The notes below the pieces were generated by a model, which worked only from the letters and a program-made list of their open reading frames with translations, made no database searches and was not told the DNA's origin. Position numbers and translations under genes: made by a program. Below are positions 1 to 11,037 of a DNA stretch of 64,000 nucleotides, piece by piece. Numbering within the stretch: position 1 is the stretch's first letter; each line of letters opens with the position of its first letter. Source of the DNA: Hordeum vulgare subsp. vulgare (Eukaryota; Streptophyta; Magnoliopsida; Poales; Poaceae); contig NC_058520.1 in the NCBI RefSeq assembly GCF_904849725.1, positions 398,673,993-398,737,992 on the forward strand, written 5' to 3'.

Positions 1-743
1 GAAGCACTTCTACTAGCAACCAAATTCATTAACTCGTCCATCTTAGCGCTCAACGAGTTAATTTACTCTATAGCGTCTGCCTTTTTACTAGTAGGTGACC
101 TTTCAGTGTGCCACTGAGAGTAATTCGTCATGATGTTGTCTAAGAGCTTTGTGGCTTCTCTTAACGTGATTTCCATGAACGTTCCACCTGAGGCGGAGTC
201 CAAGATATTTCTCGAAGCGAAATTCAAGCCAGCATAAAAGATTTGAATAATCATCCAAAGGCTCAAGCCATGAGCGGGACAATTTCTAGTCATTAATTTC
301 ATTCTCTCCCAAGCTTGTGCAACATGTTCATGATCAAGTTTCTTGAAATTCATGATATCATTACGGAGAGAGATGATCTTAGCCGGCGGAAAATACTTGG
401 ATATATAAGCATCTTTGCACTTATCCCAAGAATCGATACTATTTTTGGGCAAAGAAGAAAACCAACTTTTTGCGCGATCTCGCAACGAGAAAGGAAAAAG
501 ATTTAATTTAATCACGTCATTATCCACATCTTTTTTCTTTTGCATATCGCAAATCTCAATGAAGGTATTGAGATGGGATGCGGCATCTTCACTAGGAAGG
601 CCAGAGAATTGCTCTTTCATAACAAGATTCAGCAAAGCGGCATTGATTTCGTATGACTCCGCAAGTGGCGGGAGCAATCGGAGTACTAATAAATCATTAT
701 TATTAGTATTCAAGAAGTCACAAAGTTTGGTGTTTTCGTTCAT
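1..743 (-). pseudogene. gag: gag polyprotein, copy A (partial, broken)
   Basis: Encodes the N-terminal and core part of a Gypsy capsid protein (Retrotrans_gag family), which packages element RNA into cytoplasmic particles. Translation from the ATG at 743 starts MNENTKLCDF. It contains a typical core with a WFSSLP motif after RDRAKS and a YFPPAK motif, followed by the LNFASRNILD segment. A stop at 63-65 (TAA, likely from a CAA glutamine codon) interrupts it just before INSLSAKMDEL. The reading then resumes in the same frame and leaves the window at base 1. The related copy B near 5913 has the same stop at the same place. Apart from that stop the frame is open, so copy A is better preserved than B. 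Confidence 0.85.
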
Positions 744-948
744 GGTGACTTCAGCAAGCAATAAAGCACACAAGCAAACAAAGAGCAGGCAAGAAAAAGG
801 GCGAACGAAAAGGCGAATGAAAAAGGCAAACGAAAAAGGCAAATTGGTGGAGTAGGGGAGAGGAAAACGAGAGGCAACTAGAAAACAAAGTAAATGCAAG
901 AGATGAGTTTGCGACACCAACTTGGATGAGTTCTTGACTTGATCTTCC
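744..948 (-). other. gag leader (5' UTR) of copy A
   Basis: Pyrimidine-rich on the minus strand, with repeated TTTGCC/TTCGCC-like runs, lying between the primer site and the gag start. The same leader occurs in copy B (about 6581-6785) and on the plus strand in element C (about 10811-11037). An ORF can be drawn through it upstream of the gag ATG, but its composition is low-complexity and it is not counted as coding. Confidence 0.6.
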
Positions 949-966
949 TCCCCGGCAATGGCTCCA
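949..966 (-). promoter_or_regulatory. primer binding site, copy A (degenerate, tRNA-Asp type)
   Basis: The minus strand reads TGGAGCCATTGCCGGGGA, ten bases after the LTR end at 977. It differs from the intact site in element C (TGGCGCCGTTGCCGGGGA) at two positions. The intact version is complementary to the 3' end of plant tRNA-Asp, which primes minus-strand DNA synthesis. Confidence 0.75.
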
Positions 967-976
967 AAAATTCTTC

Positions 977-1851
977 TGCTGTGGCAACAAAAGTCCTTCC
1001 TTGGCGCTAGGAATTCTTCTTGTTACTTCTCTGGTTTGCGTCGGTTTTTCCCTTGAAGAGGAAAGGGTGATGCAGCACAGGAGCAATAAGTATTTCCCTC
1101 AGTTTGAGAACCAAGGTATCGATCCAGAAGGAGGGCCTCGTCAAGTCTAGAGTACCTGTGCAAACACAAACAAGCTTGCACCGAACGCTTCAAAGGGGTT
1201 GTCAATCCCTTCAAGATTGTTTGCAGAGTGAGATGTGAAGGCGGAAAGTGCAACGAAGTAAAATGTGTAAGGCTGAAATATGGTGTGGAGTAGACCGTGG
1301 GGGCCATAGTGTTCACTAGAGGATTCTCTCATAATAGCAAATATCACGGTGGGTGAACAAATTACTGTCGAGCAATTGATAGAACCGCGGAAAGTCATGA
1401 AGATGGGATCTTGCGGAGACAGAAGCTTGCGGCGGCGGAAAAGTGTTTTTGATCATCTCCTGGTTTTTTTGGGATTTTTAGGGAATTTATAGGTGCAACC
1501 CCTAGGTCAGGGGGCGCTCAGGGGGCCCACAAGCCTGGGTGGCGCGGCCTACCCCCTGGCCGCGGGGTGGGGGCTAGTGGGGCCCCTCAGGCTCCCCAGC
1601 CTTGGCTCCCAAGCTTCCCGATCTTCTTCCGTTCTGGAAAAAATCTTTTCTGGGATTTTCTTCCGTTAGGACTTTGTTTCAAAATCTCCTCTAAAAGGGG
1701 TCAAAAACATGTAAAAAACAGGAACTGTCACTTGTCACTAAGTTAATAAGTCAGTCCCAAAAAATATATAAAAGGCATGCAAAACATCCAAAGATTGACA
1801 AGATAATAGCATGAAACCATCAAAAATTATAGATACGTTGGAGACGTATCA
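977..1851 (-). repeat. LTR shared by elements A and B (internally deleted)
   Basis: The minus-strand LTR starts TGATACGTCTCCAACGTATC at 1851 and ends at 977. It is about 680 bp shorter than the matching LTR at 6814-8367. The missing segment corresponds to roughly 7234-7917 of the longer copy. The junction lies near 1399, where 'gtcatga' is followed directly by 'agatgggatcttgcgg'. On the internal side the purine tract reads TAAGCTTGGGGATGCT before the LTR start, as expected for plus-strand priming. Confidence 0.85.
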
Positions 1852-4586
1852 AGCATCCCCAAGCTTAACGCCTGCTCGTCCTCGAGTAGGGAAGTGATAA
1901 AGAGTGAATTTTTGATGTGGAATTCTATCTAGCATAGTTGTCCTTTGCAACTACTTTCACGTGACATGAATGTTCGGATTCGTAAGATTCAAAACAATAG
2001 TTTGCTATTAATATGAAAACAATAATACTTCAAGACAACTAGCAAGGTAATCATGAACTTTCAAAATAACAAGGCCAAAGAAAGTTATCCCTACGAAATC
2101 ATATAGTCTGGCTATGCTCCATCATCCTCACACAACTAATGTAAATCATGCACAACCCCGGTATTGGCAAAGTAATTGTTTTCGCACTCTTACTTTCTCA
2201 AACTTTTTATAACTATCACGCAATACATGAGCGCGAGCCATGGATATAGCACTATAGGTGGAATAGAGTGTGGTGGTGGTTGTGAGACAAAAAATAGGAG
2301 ATGGTCACATTGGCTCGGCGTATCAATAGGCTATGGAGATGCCCATTAATAGATATCAATGTGAATGAGTAGGGATTGCCATACAAAAGGATGCACTAGA
2401 GCTATAAGTATGTGAAAGCTCAAAAGGAGAACTAGTGGGTGTGCATCCAACTTGCTTGCTCACGAAGACCTAGGGCAATTTTGAGTGAGCCCATCATTGG
2501 AATGTACAAGACAAGTTATATAATGAAGATTCCCACTAGCATATGGTGGTGACGAAGCAAGAAGCTCTCAATCATGAAGAACATGGTGCTATCATGAAGC
2601 ACAAGTGTGGAAAAAGATAGTAGCATTGTCCCTTCTCTCTTTTTCTCTTTTTTCATTTGGGCTCTTAGGCCTCTTTTTTTTCTTTTCTTTTCTCTTTTCT
2701 CTTTTTATTTTTGGGCTCTTTGGCCTCTTTTTTATTTATTTCCTCACATGGGATAATGCTCTAATAATAATGATCATCACACTTTTATTTACTCATAGCT
2801 CAAAGATCACAATGATGATGACTCCATAGGCAATGCCTCCGGCAGTGTACCGGGATGCAACCATCTAGCATGACGTATGATGTTGAAAACATCTCGCTAG
2901 CTATCTTATGATCATGCAATGGCAATATGAGAGTGACGGCACAAGTCATGAGACGGAACGGTGGGAGTTGCATGGCAATATATCTCGGAATGGCTATGAA
3001 AATGACATAGTAGGTAGATATGGTGGCTGTTTTGAGGAAGATATTTGGTGGGTTTGTGCACCGGCGAGAATTGCGCGGCACTGGAGAGGCTAGCAATGGT
3101 GGAAGGTGAAAGTGCATCTATACCATGGGCTCACATTAGTCATGAAGAACTCACATACTCGTTGCGAAAGTTTTTATTAGTAATCGAAGCAAAGTGCTAA
3201 ACACATACTCCAAGGGAAAGGGTTGGTAGGTGTTAACCATCGCGCGATCCCGACATCAACACAAAGGATGACAATCAATAGATCAATTATGCTCCGACTT
3301 CCTAACATAGCGGTTCACCATACGTGCATGCTACGGGAATCACTAACTTCAACACAAGTATCTCTAGATTCACAACACCCTACTAGCCTAGCTTTCAATA
3401 TTATCGAATCCACATCTCAAAACTAATTGTGAGGAATCGAAAATTCTCTTTCTAATCAATGCACATGAAGATGGAGGTTTTTGCATCCTATTTGGGTACC
3501 TATCACATTTGAGAATACTTTCATAGCATAAGCCAACTACCAAATCACGCACCGCCGTGCTCTAAAAGATATAAGTGAAGCACTAGAGCAAAAGTATCTA
3601 GCTCAAAAGATATAAGTGAAGCACTATGAGCATTCTAGCAAAATCACGATGAGTGCATGCCTCTCTATCTCAAAAAGGTGTGCAGCAAGGATGATTGTGA
3701 CACAAAAAAAAGAAAAGACTCCTACGATACAAGACGCTCCAAGAAAAACACATATCATGTGGTGAATAAAAATATAGCTCCAAGTAACGTTACCGATGGA
3801 TTGAAGACGAAAGAGGGGATGCCTTCCCGGGGCATCCCCAAGCTTAGGATTTTTGGTGTCCTTGAATTTGGCTTGGGATTCCTTGGGAATCCCCAAGCTT
3901 GAGCTCTTTCCACTCCTTATCTCATCGTCCATGAGAACATCACCCAAAACATGAAAACTTCACAACACAAAACTTAAACAGAAACTTGTGATAATTTTAG
4001 TACTTGAAAACAAACTACCACTTCTTTTGGTACTGTAGAAAACTTGAATTACATCTATATTGGTGTTGGGCTGCTGTATACTAACCATAGTTTCATCAAA
4101 ACAAGCCACCAACTCAACAAAAACAGAATCTGTCAAAAACAGACCAGTCTGTAGCAATCTGTATACTTCGTATACTTCTGGTACCTAAAAAATCTGAAGA
4201 ATTACGAAGGACTGGGAAAAACGCATAGCAACCATCAGGAAAAAGAATCAAATCAAAATCTCTTTCTGAATAAAAATGAAAAATCATCTCGTGAGTGAAG
4301 CGTTTCTGTATTTTTCCAGCAGGATCAAACAACCATTACCAAGACTAGTCATAAAGGTTTTGCTTGTGTCAAACACAAAAAGAAACACAAAAAAAAATCA
4401 CAACATAATTGTGATGGTGTAGATGCAACAAAACGGAAAGAAAAAAAAGATAAATTAATTGGGTTGCCTGCCAACAAGCGTTATTGTTTAACGCCCTTAG
4501 CTAGGCATAAAAGCGATAGAATCACGTATCGTCGTCTTTGGTGCTCAAACCATAAGTGGCCCTCATCATGGATTCATAAGGCAATC
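1852..4586 (-). other. 3' non-coding internal region of element B
   Basis: No coding capacity is supported in these 2.7 kb between the protease and the 3' LTR. The same sequence, diverged, occurs in opposite orientation in element C at about 11790-14446. Shared landmarks include the block at about 4465-4510 (lariat-like 'gttgcctgccaacaagcg' and 'ttaacgcccttagctaggca'), a GGGGATGCC/GGCATCCCC hairpin, a polypyrimidine tract at 2626-2740, and the terminal purine tract. ORFs drawn here are short, low-complexity or antisense. Confidence 0.7.
3815..3839. repeat. conserved 9-bp inverted repeat (stem-loop) in the 3' region of B
   Basis: GGGGATGCC, a 7-base spacer, then GGCATCCCC, followed by AAGCTT. 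The same stem is present in element C at 12496-12520. Preservation in two diverged elements hints at an RNA-level role, but this is inference. Confidence 0.55.
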
Positions 4587-5249
4587 TTATTTTTTTCTAG
4601 GAAAGTGTTCCATGCCCTTCCTTAAAGGAAATTGAAATCTAATATTCCCTTCCTTCATATCGATGATAGCACCGATAGTCCTTAGGAAAGGTCTACCAAG
4701 AATAATAGGGCAAGTAGGATTGCAATCAATGTCAAGAACAATGAAATCCACGGGTACATAGTTCCTATTTGCAACAATAATAACATCATTGATCCTTCCC
4801 ATGGGTTTCTTGACAGTAGAATCAGCAAGATGCAAATTAAGAGAACACTCTTCAATCTCATTAAAACCCAGAACATCACATAAAGACTTAGGAATCGCAG
4901 AAACACTAGCACCCAAATCACACAAAGCATTGCACTCATAGTTTTTGATTTTGATTTTGATGGTAGGTTCCCACTCATCATGAAGCTTTCTAGGGATAGA
5001 GACTTCCAATTCAAGTTTCTCTTCAAGAGATTTTATCATAGCTTCGACGATCTGATCGGTAAAGGCCTTGTTTTGGCTATAAGCGTGTGGAGAGTTTAAC
5101 ATGGATTGCATCAAAGAAATGAATTCAATTAAGGACCAACTATCATAATTGAATTCCTTGAAATCCACGGTAGTAATTTCATTACTACTCAAAGTTTTAA
5201 CATCTTCAACTCCACTTTCAATGCTTTTAGCATCACGATAGATGGACTC
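4587..5249 (-). pseudogene. retropepsin-like aspartic protease of element B
   Basis: Encodes the aspartic protease that would mature the Gag(-Pol) polyprotein. The frame continues that of the gag C-terminus upstream, across an in-frame stop at 5250-5252. The active-site motif is CDLGASVSAIP at about 4897-4929, a DLGAS form seen in Athila-type elements in place of DTGAS. The later ILGRPFLRT segment is the flap-proximal ILG motif of the fold. A stop after FPRKK at 4587 ends the frame. No reverse transcriptase follows, which is abnormal for an autonomous Gypsy element. Confidence 0.8.
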
Positions 5250-6580
5250 TCAATCATTGAGGCACTTTTCAACCAAAGTGGATTCATATCCAGCCCCATA
5301 ATCATTAGGTTTGACACAAGAAAACAAAGATTCAATGCGAGTCACACCAAGCACTTTAAGATCTTCGTGATTCTCATCACGAGAACACGCCTTTTTAAGC
5401 CATTCTTGTCTAGTACGAATTTTGGCGGTTCTTTCTTGGCTCTCAATCATGGAAACAAGCATAGCTTTCAAAGTTTCATCCATGGTGATTTTGGGAGGAG
5501 CACATATAACTTTCAAAGCATCAACATCACTAGAAATTCTGTCAATGCTCTTAGGTAAATCGTCAATTTTGAGTAGCTTTTCCTCTATGGACGCATTGAA
5601 AATCTTTTGAGAGTTGATGAACTCTTTGATATTACTCTCTAGATCAGAGGGTAATCTATTGTAATTTCCATGGGTATTGTTGTAGGAGTTGCCAAAGTTA
5701 TTAGAGGAGTTACCAGGAAAAGGCCTAGGAACATAGTTTCCTCTAAAAGCATTGTTGTTGCCAAAGTTATTCCTACCAACAAAATTAACGTCCAAGCTAG
5801 CGTTGCTACTCTCAATCAAAGAAGACAAAGGCATATCATTAGGATCTAAAGGAGCACTTCTACTAGCAACCAAATTCATTAACTCGTCCATCTTAGCGCT
5901 CAACGAGTTAATTTACTCTATAGCGTGTACCTTCTTACTAGTAGGTGCCACTGAGAGTAATTCATCATGATGTTGTCTAAGAGCTTTGTGGCTTCTCGTA
6001 ATGTGATTTCCATGAATATTCCACCTGAGGCAGAGTCCAAGATATTTCCCGAAGCGAAATTCAAGCCAGCATAAAAGATTTGAATAATCATCCAAAGGCT
6101 CAAGCCATTAGTGGGACAATTCTAATCATTAATTTCATTCTCTCCCAAGCTTGTGCAACATGTTCATGATCAAGTTGCTTGAAATTCACGATATCATTAC
6201 GGAGAGAGATGATCTTAGCCGGCGGAAAATACTTGGATATATAAGCAACTTTGCACTTATCCCAAGAATCGATACTATTTTTGGGCAAAGAAGAAAACCA
6301 AGTTTTTGCGCGATCTCGCAACGAGAAAGGAAAAAGATTTAATTTAATCACGTCATTATCCACATCTTTTTTATTTTGCATATCACAAAGCTCAATGAAG
6401 GTATTGAGATGGGATGCAACATCTTCACTAGGAAGGCCAGAGAATTGCTCTTTCATAACAAGATTCAGCAAAGCGGCATTGATTTCCTATGACTCCGCTA
6501 GTGGCGGGAGCAATTGGAGTACTAATAAAATCATTATTATTAGTATTCGAGAAGTCACAAAGTTTGGTGTTTTCGTTCAT
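5250..6580 (-). pseudogene. gag: gag polyprotein, copy B (multiple frameshifts)
   Basis: Same gag as copy A, starting MNENTKLCDF at 6580. It is broken: a frame change near 6500-6480, another near 6110-6100 (the 'gtgggacaattctaatc' stretch lacks bases present in A), a 13-bp deletion near 5948 relative to A, and a stop at 5913-5915 shared with A. Downstream, 5903-5250 encodes an Asn/Gly-rich segment (NNFGNN, NSSNNFGNSYNN) and then a charged helical region. No CCHC zinc knuckle is visible. It ends at an in-frame stop just before the protease. The product would have been the capsid/nucleocapsid precursor. Confidence 0.82.
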
Positions 6581-6785
6581 GGTGACTTCAGAAAGCAAGC
6601 AAGCACACAAGCAAACAAAGAGTAGGCGATAAAAAGGGCGAACGAAAAGGCGAACAAAAAAGGCAAACAAAAAAGGCAAATTGGTGAAGTGGGGGAGAGG
6701 AAAACGAGAGGCAACTGGCAAACAAAGTAAATGCAAGAGATGAGTTTGCGACACCTACTTGGATGAGTTCTTGACTTGATCTTCC

Positions 6786-6803
6786 TCCCCAACAACGGCG
6801 CTA
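6786..6803 (-). promoter_or_regulatory. primer binding site, copy B (degenerate, tRNA-Asp type)
   Basis: The minus strand reads TAGCGCCGTTGTTGGGGA, ten bases after the LTR end at 6814. The differences from the intact site in C are G-to-A and C-to-T type changes, as expected from decay of methylated cytosines. Confidence 0.75.
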
Positions 6804-6813
6804 GAAATTCTTC

Positions 6814-8367
6814 TGCTGTGGCAACAAAAGTCCTTCCTTGGCACTAGGAATTGTTCTTGTTACTTCTCTGGTTTGCGTCGGTTTTTCCGTTGAAGAGGAA
6901 AGGGTGATGCAGCATAGGAGCAGAAAGTATTTCCCTCAGTTTGAGAACCAAGGTATCGATCCAGAAGGAGGGCGTCGTCAAGTCCAGAGTACCTGCACAA
7001 ACACAAACAAGCTTGCACCCAACGCTTCAAAGGTGTTGTCAATCCCTTCAAGATTGCTGGCAAAGTGAGATCTGAAGGCGGAAAGTGCAACGAAGTAAAA
7101 AGTGTAAGGCTGAAAATATGGTGTGGAGTAGACCCTGGGGGCCATAGTGTTCACTAGAGGCTTCTCTCATAATAGCAAATATCACGGTGGGTGAACAAAT
7201 TACTATCGAGCAATTGATAGAACCGCGCAAAGTCATGACGATATCTAAGGCAATGATCATACATATAGGCATCACGTCCGAGACAAGTAGACTGATAATT
7301 TCTGCATCTACTACTATTACTCCACACATCGACTGCTATCCAACATGCATCTAGTGTATTGAGTTCATGACGTACAGAGTAACGCCTTAAGCAAGATGAC
7401 ATGATGTAGAGGGATAATCTCAAACCAATGATGAAAACCCCATCTTTTTACCCTTGATGGCAACAACACGATATGTGCCTCGCTACCCCTTCTGTCAGTG
7501 GGTGAGGTCAGTAGACGGTATGAACCCAAAACCAAGCACTCATCCCATCGCAAGAATCATAGATCTAGTTGGCCAGACAAAACCCACAACTCGAAGAGAA
7601 TTACAAGGATATGAAATCATGCATAAGAGAGATCAGAAGAAACTCAAATAAGATTCATAGATAATCTGATCATAAATGCACAATTCATCGGATCTCCACA
7701 AACACACCGCAAAAGAAGATTACATCGGATAGGTCTCCATGTAGATCATGGAGAACTTTGTATTGAAGATCCAAGAGAGAGAAGAAGCCATCTAGTTACT
7801 AGCTATGGACCCGTAGGTCTATGGTGAACTACTCACGAATCATCGCAGAGGTCATGGTGTTGATGGAGAAGCCCTCTGTGTCCGTATCCCCCTCTGGCAG
7901 GGCACCAGAACGTGCCCCAGATGGGATCTTGCGGAGACAGAAGCTTGCGGCGGCTAAAAAGTGATTTCTATGATCTCCTGGTTGTTTTGGGATTTTTAGG
8001 GAATTTATAGGCGCAACCCCTAGGTCAGGGGGCACTCAGGGGGGCCACAAGCCTGGGTGGCGTGGCCTAATCCCCTGGCCACGGGGTGGGGGCTAGTGGG
8101 GCCCCTCAGGCTCCCCTGCCTTGGCTCCCAAGCTTCCCGATCTTCTTCCCTTCCGAAAAAATCTTTTCGGGGATTTTCTTCCGTTTGGACTCCATTTCAA
8201 AATCTCCTCTGAAAGGGGTCAAAAACATGGAAAAAAGGAACTGGCACTTGGCACTGAGTTAACAAGTTAGTCCCAAAAAATATATAAAAGGCATGCAAAA
8301 CATCCAAAGTTTGACAAGATAATAACATGAAACCATAAAAAATTATAGATACGTTGGAGACGTATCA
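6814..8367 (-). repeat. 5' LTR of element B (full length, 1554 bp)
   Basis: On the minus strand it starts TGATACGTCTCCAACGTATC at 8367 and ends CA at 6814. It retains the middle segment missing from the 977-1851 copy. It is related to, but clearly diverged from, the LTRs of element C. ORFs across it are shadows. Confidence 0.87.
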
Positions 8368-9162
8368 CTGTCCCGTGTAAATAGTTTTCTTTTTCTTTGG
8401 GTCAAGGTAGAAGACCATGGTTACAATGTTTAGTGGCTCTCGCATGCATATCTGTTTATCTGTCAAAAGAGCCATATTACTTTGTCTTCTCCTTTGTGTT
8501 TTCTTGCATATTCCAGCTTAGTCCAATGCACAAGCACTCTTATTATTGTTCACATCATTCGGTCGTGCAAGTGAAAGGCAATCATGACGATATATGATGA
8601 AGTGACTCAGCCTGGAAAAACTGGTATGAACTCGATATATTTTGTTTTTGTAAATATGACTAGCTCATCTTTTGTGATTCAACTTTATTGTGAGAGAAAC
8701 ATGTTTGCAATGACAACTTAGAGATCATAGTTTCTGATGCCATGCTTAATTAGCTAGGAGCTTATAATGGTTTGTCTTGGATGCCGACATGAATTTTGAG
8801 ATGACTATGATGTAGTATGATAGGATGGTGTCCTCCTTTGATTGATTCAAGTGGCTTGACTTTGCGCATGTTTATGCATGTAGTTGAAACAAAGTCAACA
8901 TAGCCTCTATGATATTCATGTTCATGGTGATTTATGTCCTACTCATGCTTGCACTCAATGTTGGTTAATCTCAATGCATTTTGATGACTGTTGTCGCTCT
9001 CTAGTTGGTCGCTTCCCAGTCTTTTCCTAGCCTTCACTTGTACTAAGCGGGAATACTGCTTGTGGATCCACTTCCATAAAGCCAAAGTTGTTCCATATGA
9101 GTCCACCATACCAACCTATATGCAGTATCTACCTGCCGTTCCAAGTAAATTTGCATGTGCCA
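8368..9162 (+). mobile_element. element D (Gypsy), 3' internal part, left piece
   Basis: Non-coding sequence that continues at 16039 once element C and one copy of its TGCCA duplication are removed. The join 'aaatttgcatgtgcca' to 'ctctctaaaccttc' restores a continuous 3' region leading to the LTR at 16986. It is typical of the WHAM/Wilma-type 3' region in Triticeae (recalled similarity, not searched). No ORF in it is supported. Confidence 0.65.
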
Positions 9163-10782
9163 TGATACGTCTCAAACGTATCTATAATTTTTGATGTTTT
9201 CACACTGTTATCTTGCCTTCTTTGTATGTTCTATGTACCTTTTTATATCCTTTTTGGGACTAACTTATTAATTCAGTGCCAAGTGTCAGTTCCTATTTCT
9301 TCCGTGTTTTTGACTCTTTTCAGATCTGATTTTGGAATGGAGTCCAAACGGAAGAAAAATCCCAAAATGATTTTTTCCCGAACGGAAGAAGTCTAGGGGG
9401 ATTTTGGGCCAAGCTAGGTGGGCTCCAGGGAGCCCACAAGCCCCCACTCCGCCACCAGGGGGGAGGCGGCGGTGGGCAGGCTTGTGGACTCCCTGGCCGC
9501 CTCCTGACCTAGGTCTTTGGCCTATAAATTCCCAAATATTCCGCAAAAAATCAGGGGAGCCTCGAAAATACTTTTCCGCCGCTGCAAGCTTCCGTTTCCG
9601 TGAGATCTCATCTGGAGACCCTTCCCGGCACCCTGCCAGAGGGGACTTCGGAGTTGGAGGGCTTCTTCATCATCATCATTGCCCCTCCAATGACTCGTGA
9701 GTAGTTCACTTCAGACCTACGAGTCCGTAGTTAGTAGCTAGATGGCTTCTTCTCTCTCTTGGATCTTCAATACAAAGTTCTGCATGATCTTCATGGAGAT
9801 CTATCTGATGTAATCTTCTTTGGCGGTGTGTTTATTAAGATCCGATGAATTGTGAACTTGGGATCAGATTATCTATGATATATATTTGAGTCTTTGCTGA
9901 TTTCTCATATGCATGATTTGATATCCTTGTAAGTCTCTCCGAGTCTTGGGTTTTGTTTGGCCAAGTAGATCTATAATTCTTGCAATGGGAGAAGTGCTTG
10001 GTTTTGGGTTCTGCCATGTGGTGTCCTTTCCCAGTGACAGTAGGGGAATCAAGGCACACATCAAGTAGTTGCCATCAAGGGTAAAAATATGGGGTTTTTA
10101 TCATTGGTTTGAGATTATCCCTCTACATGATGTCATCTTGCTTAAGGCTTTACTCTGTTCTTATGGACTTAATACACTAGATGCATGCAGGATAGCGGTC
10201 GACGTGTGGAGTAATAGTAGCAGATGCATAAAGTATCGGTCTACTTGTTTCGGACGTGATGCCTATAGAAATAATCATTGCATAGATATCGTCACGCATC
10301 TGCACAGTTCTATCAATTGCTCGACAGTAATTTGTTCACCCACCGTCTACTTGCTTTCATGAGAGAAGCTACTAGTAAACACTACGGCCCCCAGGTCTAT
10401 TCACATCCATCGTTTACATCTGCGCTTTTACTTTGCTTTGTTACTTTGTTGCTTTCAGTTCTCACTTGGCAAACAATCTATAAGGGATTGACAACCCCTT
10501 CATAGCGTTGGGTGCAAGCTTTTGTGTTTGTGCAAAATCTTGAGATACTCTTCCGCCGGATTGATACCTTGGTTCTCAAACTGAGGGAAATACTTACGTC
10601 GCTGTGCTACATCACCCTTTCCGCTTCGAGGGAACACCAACGCAAGGCTCCAGGGCCACGGGGGAAATCCTTTGCGTACTTTCCTAGGAAGTCCCTTAAG
10701 GCGTAGCCATAGCTGAAGGATTCCTGGTGCCGTCGACACAACTATTTCTGGCGCCGTTGGAAGGTATACACAACAAACATCA
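9163..10782 (+). repeat. 5' LTR of element C (1620 bp)
   Basis: Begins TGATACGTCTCAAACGTATC and ends AACAAACATCA. Contains the GC-rich segment around 9415-9510 and a region around 10600-10740 that is closely matched in the 3' LTR. Confidence 0.92.
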
Positions 10783-10792
10783 GATGTATTTC

Positions 10793-10810
10793 TGGCGCCG
10801 TTGCCGGGGA
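10793..10810 (+). promoter_or_regulatory. primer binding site of element C (tRNA-Asp)
   Basis: TGGCGCCGTTGCCGGGGA lies ten bases after the LTR end. It is complementary over 18 bases to the 3' end of plant tRNA-Asp as I recall that tRNA. It is the only undamaged site among A, B and C. Confidence 0.85.
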
Positions 10811-11037
10811 GGAGAAATCAAGATCTATCCAAGTAGGTCTCACAAACTCTTCTCTTGCATTTACTATTGTTGCCAGTTGCCTCTCGTTTTCCTCTCCCCC
10901 GCTTCACATTTGCCGTTTCCAATTGCCTTTCTCCTTTGCCTTTTCCGTTCGCCCTTTTCTCTCGCTTTATTTCTGTTCGCTTGTGTGCCATGTGCCCTCA
11001 ATATGCTTGCATCTTCGCTTGCTGAAAATCTAGTTAT

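Larger units (their letters stand above)
1..8367 (-). mobile_element. Athila-like Gypsy tandem array (elements A and B), minus strand
   Basis: Read on the minus strand, the order is LTR (8367-6814), primer site, gag-protease internal region (6785-1852), LTR (1851-977), primer site, and a second gag running off the window at base 1. The middle LTR is therefore shared by two internal regions. That is what unequal recombination between LTRs of related copies produces. No reverse transcriptase, RNase H or integrase lies between protease and 3' LTR, so the visible unit is non-autonomous. The DLGAS-type protease and the tRNA-Asp-type primer site suggest the Athila branch of Gypsy; a Sabrina/WHAM-type name is plausible but not asserted. 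The right edge abuts element D at 8368. The left edge is outside the window, so no target duplication can be checked. Confidence 0.8.

Noticed and set aside
2605..2829. ORF 2605-2829 (Phe/Leu-rich)
   Set aside because: Encoded by a polypyrimidine tract in the non-coding 3' region of a retrotransposon; low complexity.
7454..7651. 65-codon ORF in the B LTR
   Set aside because: Lies inside an LTR; no family match and not preserved in the related LTRs of element C.
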